Both the position numbers and the translations under genes were made by a program. 19,996 bases of DNA from JBCDCE01 sp039182515 (lineage in GTDB: Bacteria; Pseudomonadota; Alphaproteobacteria; Rhodobacterales; Rhodobacteraceae), in the NCBI GenBank assembly GCA_039182515.1, contig JBCDCE010000068.1, positions 1 through 19,996 on the forward strand, read 5' to 3'. Positions 6,770 through 14,178 of the stretch are shown one piece after another (positions within the stretch are counted from its first letter, which is position 1; every line of letters begins with the position of its first letter). Below the pieces are notes generated by a model that saw only the letters and a list, made by a program, of their open reading frames with translations, was not told where the DNA came from and made no database searches.

Positions 6770-6806
6770 CTAACGCGTTGAAACCAAGGGTTTCAGGCAG
6801 CGTTAG
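6770..6806. repeat. Nested inverted repeat between tRNA-Gln and kdsA
   Basis: CTAACGC (6770-6776) pairs with GCGTTAG (6800-6806), and inside it GAAACC (6780-6785) pairs with GGTTTC (6789-6794) around AAG. The internal loop is 3 by 5 nt. It lies about 108 bp past the kdsA stop. Neither strand has a T-run directly after it, so it is not a classical intrinsic terminator; it may stabilise the 3' end of the capsule mRNA. A second, weaker 6-bp hairpin (TTGCCC/GGGCAA) is at 6872-6888. Confidence 0.5.
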
Positions 6807-6913
6807 GTGAGTCAGGTTTTTCGCATAACGCTTTAGCTTAATGGGCGTGTGTTTGGCCTGTGGTGCGTGGTTTGCCCAGCAGGGGCAACTGTCGCATTGG
6901 GGCGCCTGTGCCT

Positions 6914-7750
6914 TTACAAGCGAAAGGGCTGAGCTTTAGCGAGAGCGTCAAAGTCCATGAGACTTTCGACCAAAGCGTCCATCTGCTTCAGAGGAATCAT
7001 GTTTGGCCCGTCAGAGGGCGCTGTATCGGGCGTCTCATGTGTTTCAATAAAGACGGCGCTTATCCCAATGGAGGTCGCGCAACGCGCCATAAGAGGTGCG
7101 AATTCTCGCTGTCCTCCGGAGGAACCGCCTTTGCCGCCGGGTTGTTGAACAGAGTGGGTGGCATCCATCACCACCGGATAACCCGTTTGCATCATTGTGG
7201 GCAGGGCGCGCATATCGGCCATCAGAGTGTTGTAGCCAAACGAAGATCCACGCTCGGTGAGCAATATCTTCGTGTTGCCTGTGCTTTCGACCTTTGCGAC
7301 CACGTTGGGCATATCCCAAGGGGCTAAGAACTGACCCTTTTTGATATTGACCACCACATCGGTTTCACCTGCGGCGAGCAACAGGTCTGTTTGCCGGCAT
7401 AGGAACGCTGGGATCTGGATGACGTCCACCGCTTGGGCGGCCAAAGTACATTGCTCTGGGCTGTGAATGTCCGTCAAAACGGGGCAGCCAATCTCTGATT
7501 TGACACGCGCGAGTACGTCTAGCCCTGCTTCAATTCCAAGTCCGCGTTTGCCCGACAGGGACGTACGGTTTGCTTTGTCGTAGCTAGCTTTGAAAATATA
7601 GCCGGCCCCGTGTTTGGCGCAGATCTCTGCCATTTGGCGGGCAATCATCAAGGCGTGCTCTTCGCTCTCAAGCTGGCACGGGCCAGCGATCAAGGTAAGC
7701 GGGGCATCGTTTGAAAGGGTAAGCGGGCCGACGGGGACCGATTTCATCAT
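6914..7750 (-). CDS. kdsA: 3-deoxy-8-phosphooctulonate (Kdo-8-phosphate) synthase
   Basis: A 278-residue cytoplasmic aldolase that condenses phosphoenolpyruvate with arabinose-5-phosphate to give Kdo-8-phosphate, the precursor of Kdo for lipopolysaccharide and for the poly-Kdo linker of ABC-exported capsules. Visible family blocks are AGPCQLES (22-29), KASYDKANRTS, DIHSPEQ, VNIKKGQF and DATHSVQQPGG. Cysteine 25 stands where the metal-independent E. coli enzyme has asparagine, so this should be the metal-dependent class. The ATG (7750) overlaps the stop of the KpsE-like gene by ATGA, making translational coupling likely. Placement after kpsT and kpsE suggests it is co-expressed with capsule export; whether it is the only kdsA in the genome cannot be told. 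Confidence 0.96.
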   Translation of the reverse strand: MMKSVPVGPLTLSNDAPLTLIAGPCQLESEEHALMIARQMAEICAKHGAGYIFKASYDKANRTSLSGKRGLGIEAGLDVLARVKSEIGCPVLTDIHSPEQCTLAAQAVDVIQIPAFLCRQTDLLLAAGETDVVVNIKKGQFLAPWDMPNVVAKVESTGNTKILLTERGSSFGYNTLMADMRALPTMMQTGYPVVMDATHSVQQPGGKGGSSGGQREFAPLMARCATSIGISAVFIETHETPDTAPSDGPNMIPLKQMDALVESLMDFDALAKAQPFRL

Positions 7751-9468
7751 GAAGAGACCTGTTCGCGCAAGATCGATGCCGTGAGTGACACCATGAGGTA
7801 GATGCCTGCAAAGATCAGGAATGCCAAGATCGTGTTCTCAAATTTGCGCGGGTAGGTTGGGGCGTCTGGTGGGACGGGGCTGACGGACAGCGACAAATAC
7901 CGAACCTGGCGTTCCGCCTCGATGCGCGCGGTTTCCATGGCCTGCAACGAGGACTGCAGGAGGGCTGTGCGGGTCTGGTAATCCTCTTCGGCCAAGCGCA
8001 GCTCTGCGTTTTTGCGAGCTTGGTTTCCAGTTGATCCTCCCGTTGAGGTCATTTGTGATTGCACATCCGCGATCTTCTGGCTCAGCCTGCGAATTTCGGC
8101 TTCAGTTGCGCTGACGCGTGCGGCGTTGGGGCGGGCATTGTCTTGCAAACTGGAGAGTTGCAATTCTTTTTCCAAAAGCAACGTCTGCAAGGTGTTCATT
8201 TCATTTTGCAAAATCGCGTTGGCGGAAGCTGGGTCGAGTACGCCCAAATTTTCTTGCAGCGTTATCACACGGTTGAGTGCTTCGGAGCGCTTGAGCTCCG
8301 ACTCTTCATAGCTGGCACGTGCGCCCGCCATGGCATCTTCACGCACACGCAAAGAGATGTTGTCGACGCGTTCTTCAGCATAAGAGACCAGAGCGCGTGC
8401 AAATTGAGCGGAGACGGCTGGGTCTGTTGCGATCACCTCCATGCGAACAATGCCCTCCGTGGGGTCATAGCCTATCTTCACATTGCGCTTGTAAATTTTA
8501 TAGGCGTCTTCATCAGTGGCATCGGGCTCAAGGCGTTGCAGACTATCGATTTTATCGTCTGAGAAATGCGCTTTGAAGCCGACATCTGCGTCGAGCCGCA
8601 AGAGCGCCTCGCGGCTTTCAAGATAGCCCTGCACGGCAATGCTGTCTTGAGCGGTTGCCATAGGCGTGCTGCCCAAAAGGCCGCCAATTCCAGAAGCTGA
8701 TGGGGCTTCAGCCTGCTGGATCAGGAACTCGGATTTCGTGGCATACATCGGGGTTGCAATGACGTAAAAATAGTACCCAGCAATCAAGGTGGGTAAGAAC
8801 ACAAACACTGCAAGACGTGTGAGCAACAGCGCCAATTTCCGGCGGCGGCGTTTGGCAATGTCGAGCTGAATACGGCGGATCTCATTGATACGGCCTTCGG
8901 ATGGTGCCACTTCTGTCGATGGCAAGGTGCCATCCGAATTGGGCACGGTTTGAGGCAATTGAATTTGCCCCAGCGCTTGTTTTTGCCCCTTCGTTTCTTG
9001 CTTTGCTTTTTTTGCACCCGGCATTGCACCGGCCATGGCGCCCGGCACCACAAGCTCTAGGGTATTTGTGCGTTGAAATGGATCAATCCCGCGCTCTCGC
9101 AAAAGCCGAACGGCATCAAAGTCAGACGTCGCACCAAGTTTGTGCTTTTGAGCGACGCGCCGTGCCATGCGCAGCTGTCGCCCCGTTAGGCCTTCTTTTT
9201 TGATTTCCTCGATGGATACCGACCCAGCGGGGGCCTCGCTGGAGTTTTGTGCGCTATCCGGCGTTGTGGTCTCAGCGGGCGGTTTTTCTGCCGAGGATGC
9301 CGTTATTGTCGCCTCTGGCTGCGTTTCAACCCGCGGCTCATCAAGCGGCTTGGTATGCTGTTGTGCAGCAGTTGCCGCGCCGGTGGATGGCGCTTGCTCT
9401 CCACCACGTGCCACAGCCGGTTCAGGCCGGCGGATTTTAAACTTCTTGGCCTTGGGTACGGTAGTCAT
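7747..9468 (-). CDS. kpsE: KpsE/CtrB-type capsule polysaccharide export inner-membrane protein
   Basis: A 573-residue polysaccharide co-polymerase of the PCP-3 type, which spans the periplasm and links the ABC exporter to the outer-membrane channel. Residues 1-210 are cytoplasmic: a basic start (PKAKKFKIRRPEP), a long disordered stretch rich in Thr, Ala, Pro and Glu (about 20-85), then a small charged domain with LTGRQLRMARRVAQKHKL that resembles an arginine-rich helix pair. Membrane helix 1 is at about 212-236; a large periplasmic part with long coiled coils follows (about 370-520), and helix 2 is near the end (ENTILAFLIFAGIYLMVSL). It ends VSS. I start at ATG 9468 because its opening is the usual one for this group; an upstream in-frame start (9498) adds ten residues. 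It overlaps the KpsT gene by 32 bp. The family's normal length is about 380, so the long N-terminus is notable. Confidence 0.87.
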   Translation of the reverse strand: MTTVPKAKKFKIRRPEPAVARGGEQAPSTGAATAAQQHTKPLDEPRVETQPEATITASSAEKPPAETTTPDSAQNSSEAPAGSVSIEEIKKEGLTGRQLRMARRVAQKHKLGATSDFDAVRLLRERGIDPFQRTNTLELVVPGAMAGAMPGAKKAKQETKGQKQALGQIQLPQTVPNSDGTLPSTEVAPSEGRINEIRRIQLDIAKRRRRKLALLLTRLAVFVFLPTLIAGYYFYVIATPMYATKSEFLIQQAEAPSASGIGGLLGSTPMATAQDSIAVQGYLESREALLRLDADVGFKAHFSDDKIDSLQRLEPDATDEDAYKIYKRNVKIGYDPTEGIVRMEVIATDPAVSAQFARALVSYAEERVDNISLRVREDAMAGARASYEESELKRSEALNRVITLQENLGVLDPASANAILQNEMNTLQTLLLEKELQLSSLQDNARPNAARVSATEAEIRRLSQKIADVQSQMTSTGGSTGNQARKNAELRLAEEDYQTRTALLQSSLQAMETARIEAERQVRYLSLSVSPVPPDAPTYPRKFENTILAFLIFAGIYLMVSLTASILREQVSS

Positions 9469-10105
9469 ACAGATGTTTCGCTTCTTCCAAGGTGTCAAAC
9501 ATGTGCAATTGGCCGTCCATTAAGACGGCCGCCTGACGGGCGAACTTTTCAAGCGTTTCAGCTTGGTGAGAGACGATCACCACGGTGGTGGTTTCAAATC
9601 GTTCTTTGAGGATTTGGCCTGCTTTACGGTTAAAGTTTACATCCGTTGTGGATGGCATGCCTTCGTCGATTAAATACATGTCAAAATCGAGAGCCAGCAG
9701 CAGGCTGAAGGTAAAGCGCGCGCGCATACCTTGAGAAAAGGTGCCAACGGGCATGTCGAAGTATTCTTCAATGTCGCATAGCCAGCGACAAAATGCTTCG
9801 ACATAGTCTGGATCAAGACCATAGAGCCGCGCGATATAGCGCGCGTTCTCTTTGGCAGAGTGTTTGGGCACAACGCCGCCCATAAAGCCCAGAGGAAAGG
9901 AAATTTTGCAACGACGGTGGATTTCGCCTTCGTCGGGTTTTTCCAGGCCAGCCATCATGTTGATCAGTGTGGTCTTGCCAGTTCCATTTGGAGCGAGCAC
10001 ACCGAGCGATTTGCCCAACTCAACGCGAAAAGACACGCGATCAAGGATCACCTTTCGTTGTTGCCCTGTCCAAAAGGACTTACTGACGTTGTCAAACTCG
10101 AGCAT
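9437..10105 (-). CDS. kpsT: KpsT-type polysaccharide ABC transporter ATPase
   Basis: A 222-residue ATPase that powers export of a capsular or related polysaccharide across the inner membrane. In the protein from ATG 10105 the Walker A is APNGTGKTT (38-46), where the first glycine of GxxGxGK is alanine. The signature motif is FSQGMRARF, Walker B is MYLIDEGMPS with the catalytic glutamate, and the switch histidine is in IVSHQAE. KpsT proteins are about 220 residues, which supports ATG 10105; an in-frame TTG at 10222 would add 39 polar residues. The stop lies inside the start of the KpsE-like gene, so kpsT-kpsE-kdsA form one operon. The partner permease KpsM is not in the window. Confidence 0.88.
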   Translation of the reverse strand: MLEFDNVSKSFWTGQQRKVILDRVSFRVELGKSLGVLAPNGTGKTTLINMMAGLEKPDEGEIHRRCKISFPLGFMGGVVPKHSAKENARYIARLYGLDPDYVEAFCRWLCDIEEYFDMPVGTFSQGMRARFTFSLLLALDFDMYLIDEGMPSTTDVNFNRKAGQILKERFETTTVVIVSHQAETLEKFARQAAVLMDGQLHMFDTLEEAKHLYDYRTQGQEV

Positions 10106-10447
10106 ATGCCCCGCCAAATCACGCGCGTTTGCGCTTGTGCTGCTCCCAAGATTAGCGTTCTGGGTATTAAGGATCGGCTTACGCCGGGTTTTGGGCGATA
10201 TTATGTCGCGAAATGGAAACAATTGCCACTGCGCAATTTAGATTGGCCATGTTTGCAAGAAGCTTAAAATTGTATTGATGTTGCCCGAAGCAGCCCTCTC
10301 CCTACCACCCTTTATTGTGGGGCGATTCTCTTAATGTGCTGTGTTTATGAGAGACTGTTGGAAGCACAAATTGCAGAGAATTCGGCTAAAATTCATTTTG
10401 CATAGGCGCGACCCGGCTTTAGCGGGGTCTGCTCATCGCCGCGCTCC
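10106..10447. other. Intergenic region upstream of the kpsT-kpsE-kdsA operon
   Basis: It separates the end of the permease gene (10448, minus) from kpsT (10105, minus), so it should hold the terminator of one and the promoter of the other. The imperfect hairpin GACCCCGCTAAAGCCGGGTC (minus strand, 10429-10410) follows the permease stop by 18 bp, with no T-run after it. A short AT-rich palindrome, AAAATTCATTTT, is at about 10388-10399. No convincing -35/-10 pair was found. No ORF of a recognisable family is present. Confidence 0.4.
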
Positions 10448-11482
10448 TCAGGCAAACAAAGCGTTCCAAGCGAACCCGGCAAAGAGCGCTCCCACGAAGC
10501 CATAGCCGATATAAGCAGCAAACACGCGCGGTTTCACCAATGGCCAAACCGCGACCGCTGCTGGAATGCAGGTCACACCACCCGCGATCATAAAGGCCAT
10601 GCCGGCACCTCCCGCCATACCTTGATCGATGAGAGCGCCCACGAGGCCCGCGGCAGCATAGCCATTGAGATAAGCAGGTGCCCCGAGAAGCGCGCCCAAG
10701 AAAACCGGCCCAGGACCCGTTCCTCCAAGCATTTGGGAAATCAATTCAGGCGGCACATAAGTCAGCATGAGCGCTTCGAGCAAATAGGCCAGGAGCAGCC
10801 ATTGCCCTAAAAAAAGGCCATTCTCCAAGGTCGTTTCTTTGAAAACTGCGCTTCGTTTGGCCTCAGTCCAAAAAGCCCAAACAGGCTTGCCCGAGAAAGG
10901 CGCTGGACCGCAGCCGCAGCCTTTCTTAACGGGCTGTTCGCGTAAAGGCTCATTAAAGACCGGAGAGGTTTTGAGCGCCATTGTCGCAAAGCCCGCGCCT
11001 GTGCCAATCAACAGCGTGAAAACCAGCTTTGCCACGGCAAATTCCGTGGAAATCGCTCCGGCTGTGATTGCGAACATGGCAGGATCCATCAATGGAGATG
11101 CGATCCAAAAAGCCATAACAGCCGACAAAGGCGCTCCTACAGCCAAAAGGCCGGCGATAAAGGGGATCACTTCACAAGAACAAAAAGGCGAGAGGCCACC
11201 GGCTGCAGCGGCCAGGAATATCATCCTTATCTCGCGACCTTCAAAGGCTTTGGCCAACATTGCCTCCGCACCGGTTGCTTTAACATACGACACGGCCATG
11301 ACCGCGAAGATGAGAAACGGCAGCGTGTGCCCAAAAGACATAAGCGTTTTTTGGATAACAGGCACAAAATTCAGCGGATCCAAAACCAAAAGCGCGAGCA
11401 AGATGAGCGCTGCAAAAGCAGGTACCTTTGGCACTTTCGACCAAAGCGATGAGCCGGACGGAGTGAGGGTTGTGTCAGCCAT
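10448..11482 (-). CDS. YraQ/ArsP-type (UPF0718) permease, probable metalloid or metal exporter
   Basis: A 344-residue integral inner-membrane permease of the PF03773 family (ArsP_1, YraQ), with two halves of about four or five helices. Cysteines are in places likely to bind thiophilic ions: C101-S-C103 followed by EVIPF in the first half, C189-G-C191 in the cytosolic loop (KKGCGCGPAP), and another in GGVTCIP in the second half. Relatives export trivalent organoarsenicals or are linked to copper/zinc. It is likely to pump out whatever the ArsR-type neighbour senses, but the substrate is not proven. ATG 11482 has AAGGA with about 8-nt spacing; ATG 11488 is also possible. Either start overlaps the arsR-like gene, so the pair is an operon under one operator. 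Confidence 0.85.
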   Translation of the reverse strand: MADTTLTPSGSSLWSKVPKVPAFAALILLALLVLDPLNFVPVIQKTLMSFGHTLPFLIFAVMAVSYVKATGAEAMLAKAFEGREIRMIFLAAAAGGLSPFCSCEVIPFIAGLLAVGAPLSAVMAFWIASPLMDPAMFAITAGAISTEFAVAKLVFTLLIGTGAGFATMALKTSPVFNEPLREQPVKKGCGCGPAPFSGKPVWAFWTEAKRSAVFKETTLENGLFLGQWLLLAYLLEALMLTYVPPELISQMLGGTGPGPVFLGALLGAPAYLNGYAAAGLVGALIDQGMAGGAGMAFMIAGGVTCIPAAVAVWPLVKPRVFAAYIGYGFVGALFAGFAWNALFA

Positions 11483-11819
11483 GATCATGGTCCTTGGACG
11501 GCGCTACCGCATCTGCGCAGCATTCGGTGAGTAGAAATTCGGAGAGCGCTTTGACGTTGTCATAGGCGATTGCCGTGGTGATGATCGAGCGCCCGCGTTT
11601 CGTTTGTTCGACCAAGCCCGCTTGGGCCAGAATTTGTGTGTGATGTGTTAGGGTGGAGCCCGTCACACCGCTCCGATCTCCCAACTCCCCAAGGCTTAAA
11701 CCGTCTTGGCCCGCGCGCACCAAAGTGCGCAACACCACCAAGCGTTGTTCGCTACCCAAAGCAGAAAAGCGTTGCGCAGCCTCCAGGAGGTCTGTTGAGA
11801 GAGGGGGCGTCATGTCCAT
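11475..11819 (-). CDS. ArsR/SmtB-family metalloregulatory repressor
   Basis: A 114-residue winged-helix repressor. The helix-turn-helix is at about 41-70 (LSLGELGDRSGVTGSTLTHH), followed by a wing (EQTKRGRSIITT). The N-terminal CxC of classical ArsR is absent; instead a Cys pair (C100, C101) lies in the last helix (FLLTECCAD) and the tail ends KDHDHG, so the effector site may be C-terminal. The usual mode is dimer binding to a dyad and release upon metal or metalloid binding. Its gene overlaps the permease. It is divergent from the glycosylase gene; the two TTTCGA dyads between them, at 11828-11849 and 11861-11880, are probable operators, the first only 8 bp before its ATG. An alternative start at ATG 11813 would lose two residues. 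Confidence 0.92.
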   Translation of the reverse strand: MDMTPPLSTDLLEAAQRFSALGSEQRLVVLRTLVRAGQDGLSLGELGDRSGVTGSTLTHHTQILAQAGLVEQTKRGRSIITTAIAYDNVKALSEFLLTECCADAVAPSKDHDHG

Positions 11820-11827
11820 ATAGCCAA

Positions 11828-11849
11828 TATTTCGACATCTCTCGAAATA
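11828..11849. promoter_or_regulatory. Putative ArsR operator 1
   Basis: A perfect dyad, TATTTCGA-N6-TCGAAATA, 8 bp upstream of the ArsR-family gene start. Together with operator 2 it has the same TTTCGA half-site. The ArsR family typically binds such dyads in its own promoter. Confidence 0.65.
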
Positions 11850-11860
11850 AGCAAGAGGAA

Positions 11861-11880
11861 ATTTCGATGACTATCGAAAT
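11861..11880. promoter_or_regulatory. Putative ArsR operator 2, covering the glycosylase start codon
   Basis: A perfect dyad, ATTTCGAT-N4-ATCGAAAT. The ATG of the glycosylase gene (11867-11869) lies inside it. Its centre is 32 bp, about three helical turns, from that of operator 1. Its spacer is 4 bp against 6, so the half-sites are shared but the spacing is not. Confidence 0.6.
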
Positions 11881-12463
11881 AAATGCTTTGAAGCGCGACA
11901 TAGCCCAGTGTCAGCTTTGCCAAACGCGCTTTGCTGCAACGCAGACCAAACATATGCCGCGCCCTGTTGTTTGGTTCGAGCCGAGCGCTCGGATCCTCAT
12001 TGCCGGTCAGGCGCCCGGGGCACGGGTGCACGAAAGCGGCAAGCCCTTCACAGATCCTTCAGGCGATCGTTTGCGGGCATGGCTGGGGATGGATCAGGAG
12101 GCGTTTTACGATCTGAGCAAAGTGGCCATTGTGCCTATGGCCTTCTGTTTTCCTGGCTATGATGCGCGCAAAGCGGATCTGCCGCCGCCAAAGATCTGCG
12201 CGCAAACTTGGCGAGAGGACGTCATGCGCGCCCTGCCGAACATCGGGCTTAAGATCATCATCGGTGGTTACGCGCAAAGCTATCATTTGGGTCGAGAACG
12301 CCCCGTAACTGAAAGCGTCGCGGCTTGGCGCGACTATGGCTCAAATCTTTTTGTCTTGCCTCATCCGTCCTGGCGCAATACCGGCTGGCTCAAACGCAAT
12401 CCGTGGTTTGAGGTGGAGATTGTTCCTGCGTTACAGGCGCGCGTAAAAGAGGTCATGACGTGA
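11867..12463 (+). CDS. Uracil-DNA glycosylase-superfamily protein with a 4-Cys iron-sulfur pattern
   Basis: A 198-residue DNA repair protein of the UDG superfamily (COG1573 type), which should remove uracil or a related damaged base from DNA. Motif I is GQAPGARVHESG (47-58), and motif II-like HPSW is at 166-169. Cysteines C15-x2-C18 and C94-x16-C111 match the spacing of the [4Fe-4S] cluster ligands of family 4 enzymes, so an iron-sulfur cluster is likely. The ATG at 11867 has AGAGGAA (11854-11860) six bases upstream; a longer in-frame extension runs antisense through arsR and is rejected. The next gene's GTG overlaps its TGA. It diverges from the ArsR-family repressor and its start codon is inside a dyad with the ArsR-type half-site, suggesting joint control. 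The exact substrate is not certain. Confidence 0.85.
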   Translation: MTIEINALKRDIAQCQLCQTRFAATQTKHMPRPVVWFEPSARILIAGQAPGARVHESGKPFTDPSGDRLRAWLGMDQEAFYDLSKVAIVPMAFCFPGYDARKADLPPPKICAQTWREDVMRALPNIGLKIIIGGYAQSYHLGRERPVTESVAAWRDYGSNLFVLPHPSWRNTGWLKRNPWFEVEIVPALQARVKEVMT

Positions 12464-13233
12464 GCGAAACAAGGCTGGACGCCGCAGTGGCAGAATTCGC
12501 GCAAAGCGACCAGGCGCGCTTGGCGTTCTTCGAGCGATTTGCGGAAAGCGAGCTCTTTCTCCTGTTGGATAAAGAACCCGATGGCGACGCGGTCGATCCG
12601 ACGGTTTTTGACGTGGAAGGGGGCGCACTTTTGGCGGTCTTTGATCGGGTGGAACGGCTCACAAGCTTTACAGGTCAGCCATCACCCTACGCGGCCGTTT
12701 CTGGCCGTGTACTGAGCGAGATGATTGCTGGGCAAGCCTTGGGTCTGGCGCTGAACTTGGGCGTTGAGGGACGGGAGATGGTCGTGGATGAAACCATGCT
12801 CACTTGGCTTCGCGACATGCTCAAAGACGCCCCCGAAGAGGTCTCAGCGCGCATCACGGAAGTCAGTACACCGGTGTCCGTACCCGAAAATCTGGTCAGC
12901 GCTTTAGACGCCAAACTGGCTCAAGCAGGGGGGCTTGCCGTTGCCGCTGTCTTGGTTGCCGTGCGCTACGATACGGGCGGGCAGGGCCACTTGCTGGCTG
13001 TGCTTGACGCCATGCCAGGGGCGGAAGCGGCTTTTGGGCAAGCCGTGAGCGAAGCCCTGAAGTTTTCCGGCCTCGATGCCGCAATGCTCGACATTGGATA
13101 TTTCGCCTCAAACGCGCCGGAAGTGGCGGCCTTTATGGCGCATGGTTTGCGCTTTGACCTGCCGCAATTGGCCATGCCCGAGCCGCCGAAATCTCCGGGT
13201 ATGGATCCCGAAAAACCGCCCAAATTGCGCTAG
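12460..13233 (+). CDS. SseB-family protein
   Basis: A 257-residue protein with an N-terminal SseB-like domain: FFERFAESELFLLLDKEP (23-40), then the FDVEGGALLAVFDRVERL block, and a second SseB-type segment with EGREMVVDETMLTWLRDML. A further region (about 150-225) resembles the SseB C-terminal domain, with GHLLAVLDAMPGAEAAFG. The tail is rich in proline. No signal peptide or membrane helix is seen, so it should be cytosolic. SseB proteins are named after a type III secretion part, but most chromosomal ones are unrelated to secretion and have no proven role. The GTG start at 12460 overlaps the glycosylase TGA (GTGA), so the two are co-translated. It converges with the dehydrogenase, only 9 bp between the two stops. 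Confidence 0.85.
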   Translation: MSETRLDAAVAEFAQSDQARLAFFERFAESELFLLLDKEPDGDAVDPTVFDVEGGALLAVFDRVERLTSFTGQPSPYAAVSGRVLSEMIAGQALGLALNLGVEGREMVVDETMLTWLRDMLKDAPEEVSARITEVSTPVSVPENLVSALDAKLAQAGGLAVAAVLVAVRYDTGGQGHLLAVLDAMPGAEAAFGQAVSEALKFSGLDAAMLDIGYFASNAPEVAAFMAHGLRFDLPQLAMPEPPKSPGMDPEKPPKLR

Positions 13234-13242
13234 AGTTTAATC

Positions 13243-14172
13243 TTAGTAGCCAAGAGCCCGGTCCACGAGCCCAGACATGGGTTCACCCGCCAGGTCGCGC
13301 TGAATGTTCTTGGCAATTGTGCGCGCGGCGGAGCGAGGCCGTGTGCAAGAAGCAATATGGGGCGTGACGGTCACCCGGGGATGTGCCCAGAACGGATCGT
13401 TAGGATCCAAAGGCTCTACTCGAAAGGCATCCAAGGTGGCATGGGCGATCTGGCAGCTGTCGAGCGCTGCGAGGAGATCGGCGTCGTTCACATGTCCTCC
13501 TCGGCCGGGATTAATGACTATGCTGCCCTCAGGCATCTGCGCAAAGGCCTGCGCATCCAGTACGTTCTCCGTCTCCGCTGTGAGCGGCAAGAGGCAGACC
13601 AAGATGTCGGCCGTGCTGAGAGCTTGCCCAAAGGTTGCTGCACCCGAGAGGCATTGCACATTCGGTATTTCCTTTGCCGACCGAGACCATCCGGTTACAG
13701 CGAAGTTCAAATCGGCCAAAGCCGCGGCACAGGCAGCACCTAAAGTCCCCAAGCCCAAAATCGTCACCCGACGGTCCCGCGCAAGAGGTGGAGCCGCTTT
13801 GCGCCAGTCTCCGTCTTGGCCCAGGATGTGGCCGTCCATGCCAAGGTGATGGCGCAGAACATGCCCAACCACCCATTCGACCATGCCCTCAGTAAGCCCA
13901 GGGTCAACCATGCGCACCAAGGGCTGAGTAAGCGTCGGGTTCTCAAGCGCCTCTTCGACACCTGCCCAGAGGTTCAAGATCGCGCGCAGCTTTGTGTAGG
14001 GCGTGAGGTCTTGCACCGGGCCATTGGCGGCGAACACCAGATAGTCCACGTCTCCTGGTTCCATCTCACGGCAAAACCGCACGTCTAGTCCGGCCTCTTC
14101 AAAGGCCTGCGGGAGCACAGTTTGATAGTCAGCCCACCAATCGTCGGGCGCGGAAAATTGGACATTGAGCAT
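13243..14172 (-). CDS. ghrA: D-isomer 2-hydroxyacid dehydrogenase, GhrA type (glyoxylate/hydroxypyruvate reductase)
   Basis: A 309-residue NAD(P)-dependent oxidoreductase. The nucleotide-binding motif ILGLGTLGAA holds G140-x-G142-xx-G145. The catalytic set is visible: R224 (INPGRGG), E253 (FRVEPLD) and H272 (TPHIAS). The short opening (FSAPDDWWADYQTVLPQ) fits the GhrA branch, which reduces glyoxylate and hydroxypyruvate, usually with NADPH. The gene lies 6 bp after rodA on the same strand, and is probably the last gene of the mreB operon, although no functional link to cell shape is known. Its stop is 9 bp from that of the convergent SseB gene, leaving no room for a terminator. The precise substrate is inferred. 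Confidence 0.85.
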   Translation of the reverse strand: MLNVQFSAPDDWWADYQTVLPQAFEEAGLDVRFCREMEPGDVDYLVFAANGPVQDLTPYTKLRAILNLWAGVEEALENPTLTQPLVRMVDPGLTEGMVEWVVGHVLRHHLGMDGHILGQDGDWRKAAPPLARDRRVTILGLGTLGAACAAALADLNFAVTGWSRSAKEIPNVQCLSGAATFGQALSTADILVCLLPLTAETENVLDAQAFAQMPEGSIVINPGRGGHVNDADLLAALDSCQIAHATLDAFRVEPLDPNDPFWAHPRVTVTPHIASCTRPRSAARTIAKNIQRDLAGEPMSGLVDRALGY

Positions 14173-14178
14173 GATCTG

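Noticed and set aside
6412..6810. ORFs reading through tRNA-Gln on both strands
   Set aside because: Their products contain the translated tRNA (for example RRFESYHPSQ and MAGMVGFEPT), a known artefact of ORF calling.
6914..7750. kdsA as an aldolase of aromatic synthesis (DAHP synthase)
   Set aside because: The length and the blocks KASYDKANRTS and DATHSVQQPGG are those of KdsA.
10410..10429. Intrinsic terminator after the permease gene
   Set aside because: The hairpin has an internal mismatch and no T-run on either strand, so I left it as a hairpin in the gap entry.
11636..11866. N-terminal extension of the glycosylase
   Set aside because: It runs antisense through the ArsR-family gene. 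ATG 11867 has a good ribosome-binding site and starts the conserved part.
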